Assembly (NCBI RefSeq): GCF_000004075.3
Contig: NC_026658.2
Span: forward strand, 434,001 to 498,000
Source of the DNA: Cucumis sativus
Lineage: Eukaryota > Streptophyta > Magnoliopsida > Cucurbitales > Cucurbitaceae
Direction: 5' to 3'
Length of the DNA: 64,000 bases
The notes under the pieces were generated by a model that was given only the letters and a program-made list of their open reading frames with translations, was not told where the DNA came from and did no database searches. Numbering within the stretch: the stretch's first letter is position 1; each line of letters begins with the position of its first letter. The position numbers were made by a program, and so were the translations under genes. Of this stretch, positions 61,031 to 64,000 are shown one piece after another.

Positions 61031-62374
61031 TTTATTTAATGCATGCACTTCATGAAATCAATGAGTAAAGCTCTTTAAGAGCGTAGAATAGAGGTTTAGC
61101 GTGAGAGGAATTAGGCATTGGAAACTATTGTTGGCAGAATTATATGCCAAATCACAAATTGGTGAGGTACTGACGCAGATAGGGTAGTATTACTCCAGGA
61201 CGATCAACCAAAATATTTTTCTTACCATTTTTTAAAGTGTCTGCTAATGCTCTTATAATATTTATTATTATTAGTTCAATAAATTTTATATTATATAGTT
61301 TTGGATACAAGATTTCATGTCACAGAGCATAAATTTTGTATAAAGCTAAAAATTTAGCTTATAAATTTGTATTTATATACTATACATGTATCTAACAAAT
61401 TTCTAAAATTTCAATTTTATATTTAATAAAAAATATTATAAAAATAAAAGAATCTTAAAGAACACAATTATTGAAAATATTTATAAAATATATCAAAATT
61501 TTGAATTTTATTGGAAAGTAAGATTCTATTTTGATAGATTTGTTAAATTTTTTAGTTTTGATACATTCCATAAATATTTTAGTTTATTATGTTAAAAAAT
61601 TTACAATTAAGACTTAATTGACCTAAAATAAGTTAAACCTCACCTCTAATAAAATAATAAGTTTTGAATTTTTCTTTTCACATATATGGTCGACTTGTTA
61701 CATGCAAATTTTAAAATTAAAAAAATTTAAAAAAGAATAGTAAATTTTACAAAATATTTATCATATATATTAAATTTCACTCTATATCAAATTTTATTAT
61801 AGCTTATAAATAATTTAATTTATTTTACTATTTTAAAGAAGTGCTTCTTTAAAGTTTATATATTCATTACATTTCTTAATACTATAGTTTAAATATTTAT
61901 TTGATACATTTTTAAAATATTAAAAATTAAAACTATTCATAAAATATATAAAAAAATAAAAAAATAGAGAGAATTAGATAGATTTTGTAACACTTTATAA
62001 AAGTTTTTTCACGTTTGTTATATACATCATTAATTGGGAGAAACGAATAAAAGCGAAATCGATCTTTAAAATTGAAATCGAAACAGATTAGGAAAAGGAA
62101 TATAATGTAGAATGAATCGTATATTTAGAAATGTTTTCTTAACTTTATTTTAAATCCAATTTCCACATACCTTTTCCTATTTCCTAATTCTTTCCAGTTT
62201 TATATTTCATTTTATATAAATACTCTTCGGGTCTTTCCATATTTCCTCACTCTCAAATTCTGTGAAAGATAACTCAATACACCTAAAAACAATACATACG
62301 CCTTTCTTTTTTCTCCTTTTCATTTTTTCCACAAGCAAACCCCAAGTTTTCATCAACGAAACTGATTACTGACG
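61031..62374. other. AT-rich spacer between the two LEA genes
   Basis: 3' UTR of the first LEA gene and about 1 kb of very AT-rich DNA (61240-62030) with no supported gene. A TATA-like TATATAAA lies at 62213-62220, 155 bases before the second LEA start. Confidence 0.55.
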
Positions 62375-62813
62375 ATGGCACCTCGCTTCTCCTCCGGCGT
62401 CAAGGTCCTACCCGGTTTCGTTTTCGATGGCTTTCTTAACGCTATCGTCAGGTACTATTAGATGGGTGAAGACTATATATAATTGTGAAACAACTTACAA
62501 TTTTACGAAAAGTAGTATTTTTTTTAACGTGGTGTGGTTGAACAGGCGTGGATATACGGCGGAACCAATGGCAATGGCAGCGTCAGAAAGAGCGACGACG
62601 TCTACACCGGCTGCGGGAGGAGTACTTCCGGCCACACGAAGCGATGGAGTGATCGTGGAGAAAGAAGAATCAGAAAGGAGTACAGAGAAGGCCGCGGTGT
62701 GGATACCCGACCCGGTTACCGGGTGTTATCGACCGGAGAGCAACATGGATGAGATGGACGCCGTGGATCTTCGTGCTAAGCTATTGAAGCCGAGAAGAAA
62801 TACAGTTAATTGA
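62375..62813 (+). CDS. LEA_3 family protein (LEA5/SAG21-like), copy 2
   Basis: Exons 62375-62451 and 62546-62813 give 114 aa. The N-terminus MAPRFSSGVKVLPGFVFDGF has few acidic residues and is longer than in copy 1, again suggesting organelle targeting. The intron sits at the identical phase-2 position (AG before GCGTGGATA, encoding RRGY). The middle is Ala/Ser/Thr rich (MAMAASERATTSTPAAGG). The signature is AVWIPDPVTGCYRPES followed by MDEMDAVDLRAKLL. Compared with copy 1, Ser becomes Val before the signature and Tyr becomes Cys within PVTGCYRPE. The tail KPRRNTVN is basic. It probably arose by tandem duplication with later divergence. The open frame starting earlier in the intron (62427) is not the true start. 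Confidence 0.87.
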
Positions 62814-63447
62814 ACGAAGTTTGGATGCGCCATTGATGAAGAGAGCCATAGCTTGAGATTTGATCGTAAAGGATTTAAATATATGGATATCTTTTTCAAT
62901 TCTAGATCAATTAAATATTGAAGATATCAATTAATTTGAAATATCATACCCTCATTTATCTTATATATCAATATGATCTTGCACATATTGTTTTCATTTT
63001 ATTGCTTTTAAAGCATTTTCAATGCAACAACATTTTACCCTCAAGTAATTGATTGATTTTCGCCTTATTTTGCATAGAAAAATTACAAATGCCATTATAG
63101 TACTAATAGAAACAACAATTTAATAAATTAATAAATAATTAGATAAATGGCAAAAACCAATCTAACTAAAGTTTGTAAATTTGTTTGTTTACATAACACA
63201 TTTGATCGACTCAACAAACACCAAACCCTCCTATATCCATAATATATAAATACGAGAGAAGACAAATATGGAAAAAAAAAATATCATATTCAATATATTA
63301 ATAAAAAGAAAAAGAAAAATAGTTAAAAATAGAACGTAAGAATTTGTAAATAATTTTGAATTGTAAAGATGTTATATGTTATCTTGTGGCCAAGAACAAG
63401 ACAAATAAAACGCAGTTGAAGCTATAAAGCAGCCAGGGCTTCTGTAT
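62814..63447. other. 3' region of LEA copy 2 and AT-rich intergenic DNA
   Basis: Probable 3' UTR to about 63000, then AT-rich sequence with A-rich runs near 63270 and 63300. Nothing else recognised. Confidence 0.5.
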
Positions 63448-63800
63448 CTAAAAACTAAACACTAGATTTAAGTTCAGACGTGGCAAGAACATGATAAATA
63501 CTCTTCGAAACATTTGAAGTACTGTAGACGGTTTGGATTCAATCTTAACTTTAGCCAAATGAGATTGTAATAGAGACAATAATCCTTGATATTGTTTAGT
63601 AGTCAAAGAAAAAAGTGAAAAAACACGATCAATAGTTTTGGTTTCAGCTGTTTCAGGCTCCATCAATATGTAGTATCGAGCACGAATTTTGACTGAAGAA
63701 GAATTGATCACAGTAGGATGCATCGGATTCAAAGGATTCCCAGAAACATTACGGTTAGTTTAAGGAAGAAGAAGCGGATGATGATCAACGTCGTTCGTTA
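63448..63800 (-). mobile_element. LTR-retrotransposon gag fossil (Ty1/copia-like)
   Basis: The minus strand encodes a segment with FSLTTKQYQGLLSLLQSHL, a pattern I associate with the linker after gag in plant copia elements (QYQxLLSLL). Only a piece is visible; neither terminal repeat nor polymerase region appears inside the window. It is old and broken. Confidence 0.5.
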
Positions 63801-64000
63801 ATCGTTAGCCATGGTTGACACGCAAGATGAAACATCTAAAAAAGAGTGCGAAAATTTTCATCTGATACCCATATTAACACATAATTGAGATTGTAAAATA
63901 CTTTCCTTACTTTAATAATGCATAAGAAAGCTGGATGCTTAGTTGCTGAGGAGTTATTGAAATCAAGAGGATCAATCAAAGAGGACGACAATGATGACAG

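Noticed and set aside
1-64000. CRISPR arrays, operons, tRNA or rRNA genes, or a novel defence-type gene cluster
   Set aside because: This is eukaryotic nuclear DNA. I found no regularly spaced repeat array, no intact tRNA cloverleaf (only SINE-like remnants) and no cluster of unfamiliar genes acting together.

Overview
This window is nuclear DNA from a flowering plant. It is AT-rich, its genes are split by spliceosomal introns, and the products are plant orthologues. Several dispersed repeats (the foldback repeat rich in TATCACTGATAGA motifs, the tRNA-derived SINEs, the small LTR element) resemble repeats I associate with Cucurbitaceae such as cucumber, melon or watermelon. That family assignment is an inference from memory, not a search. 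I assembled eleven protein-coding genes exon by exon, and every coding sequence closes in frame.

Layout, left to right: 1-3086, repeat-rich sequence. 3087-10976 (+), DExH-box RNA helicase with two CCCH zinc fingers (DExH8 type, 14 coding exons, 1008 aa). 12410-14914 (+), a conserved plant protein of unknown function (2 exons, 266 aa). 15793-16890 (+), a LYR-motif complex III assembly factor (MZM1, 104 aa). 18857-21192 (+), the Brix-domain ribosome biogenesis protein Peter Pan/SSF1 (7 exons, 344 aa). 21193-30655, a 9.4-kb gene-poor stretch. 30656-33968 (+), membrane-anchored UDP-xylose synthase (7 exons, 435 aa), whose first intron is an AT-AC, U12-type intron. 34754-41157 (-), a monoacylglycerol lipase-like alpha/beta hydrolase (8 exons, 349 aa) with a 21-nt first coding exon. 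About 45.9-53146 (+), the vacuolar Mg/Zn-proton exchanger MHX (537 aa), with an untranslated leader exon carrying a uORF and a 1.5-kb leader intron. 54583-55767 (+), soluble epoxide hydrolase (316 aa). 56932-59678 (-), spliceosomal U1A (242 aa). 60637-61030 and 62375-62813 (+), a tandem pair of LEA_3/LEA5 genes. A retrotransposon fossil fragment closes the window.

The genes do not form a pathway. Most are housekeeping: RNA processing (helicase, U1A), ribosome assembly (Peter Pan), respiration (MZM1), cell-wall sugar supply (UXS) and vacuolar ion homeostasis (MHX). Lipid or epoxide hydrolases and stress-type LEA proteins make up the rest. From memory of Arabidopsis, U1A, MHX, the lipase, UXS4 and the CCCH helicase lie in this order at At2g47580-At2g47680, so the window looks like a conserved syntenic block with insertions.

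I found no new multi-gene system. The most notable features are the AT-AC intron in UXS, a miniature LTR element with matching ends and target duplication in an MHX intron beside an older inverted relative, element debris and poly-G runs inside MHX, and the diverged LEA pair.
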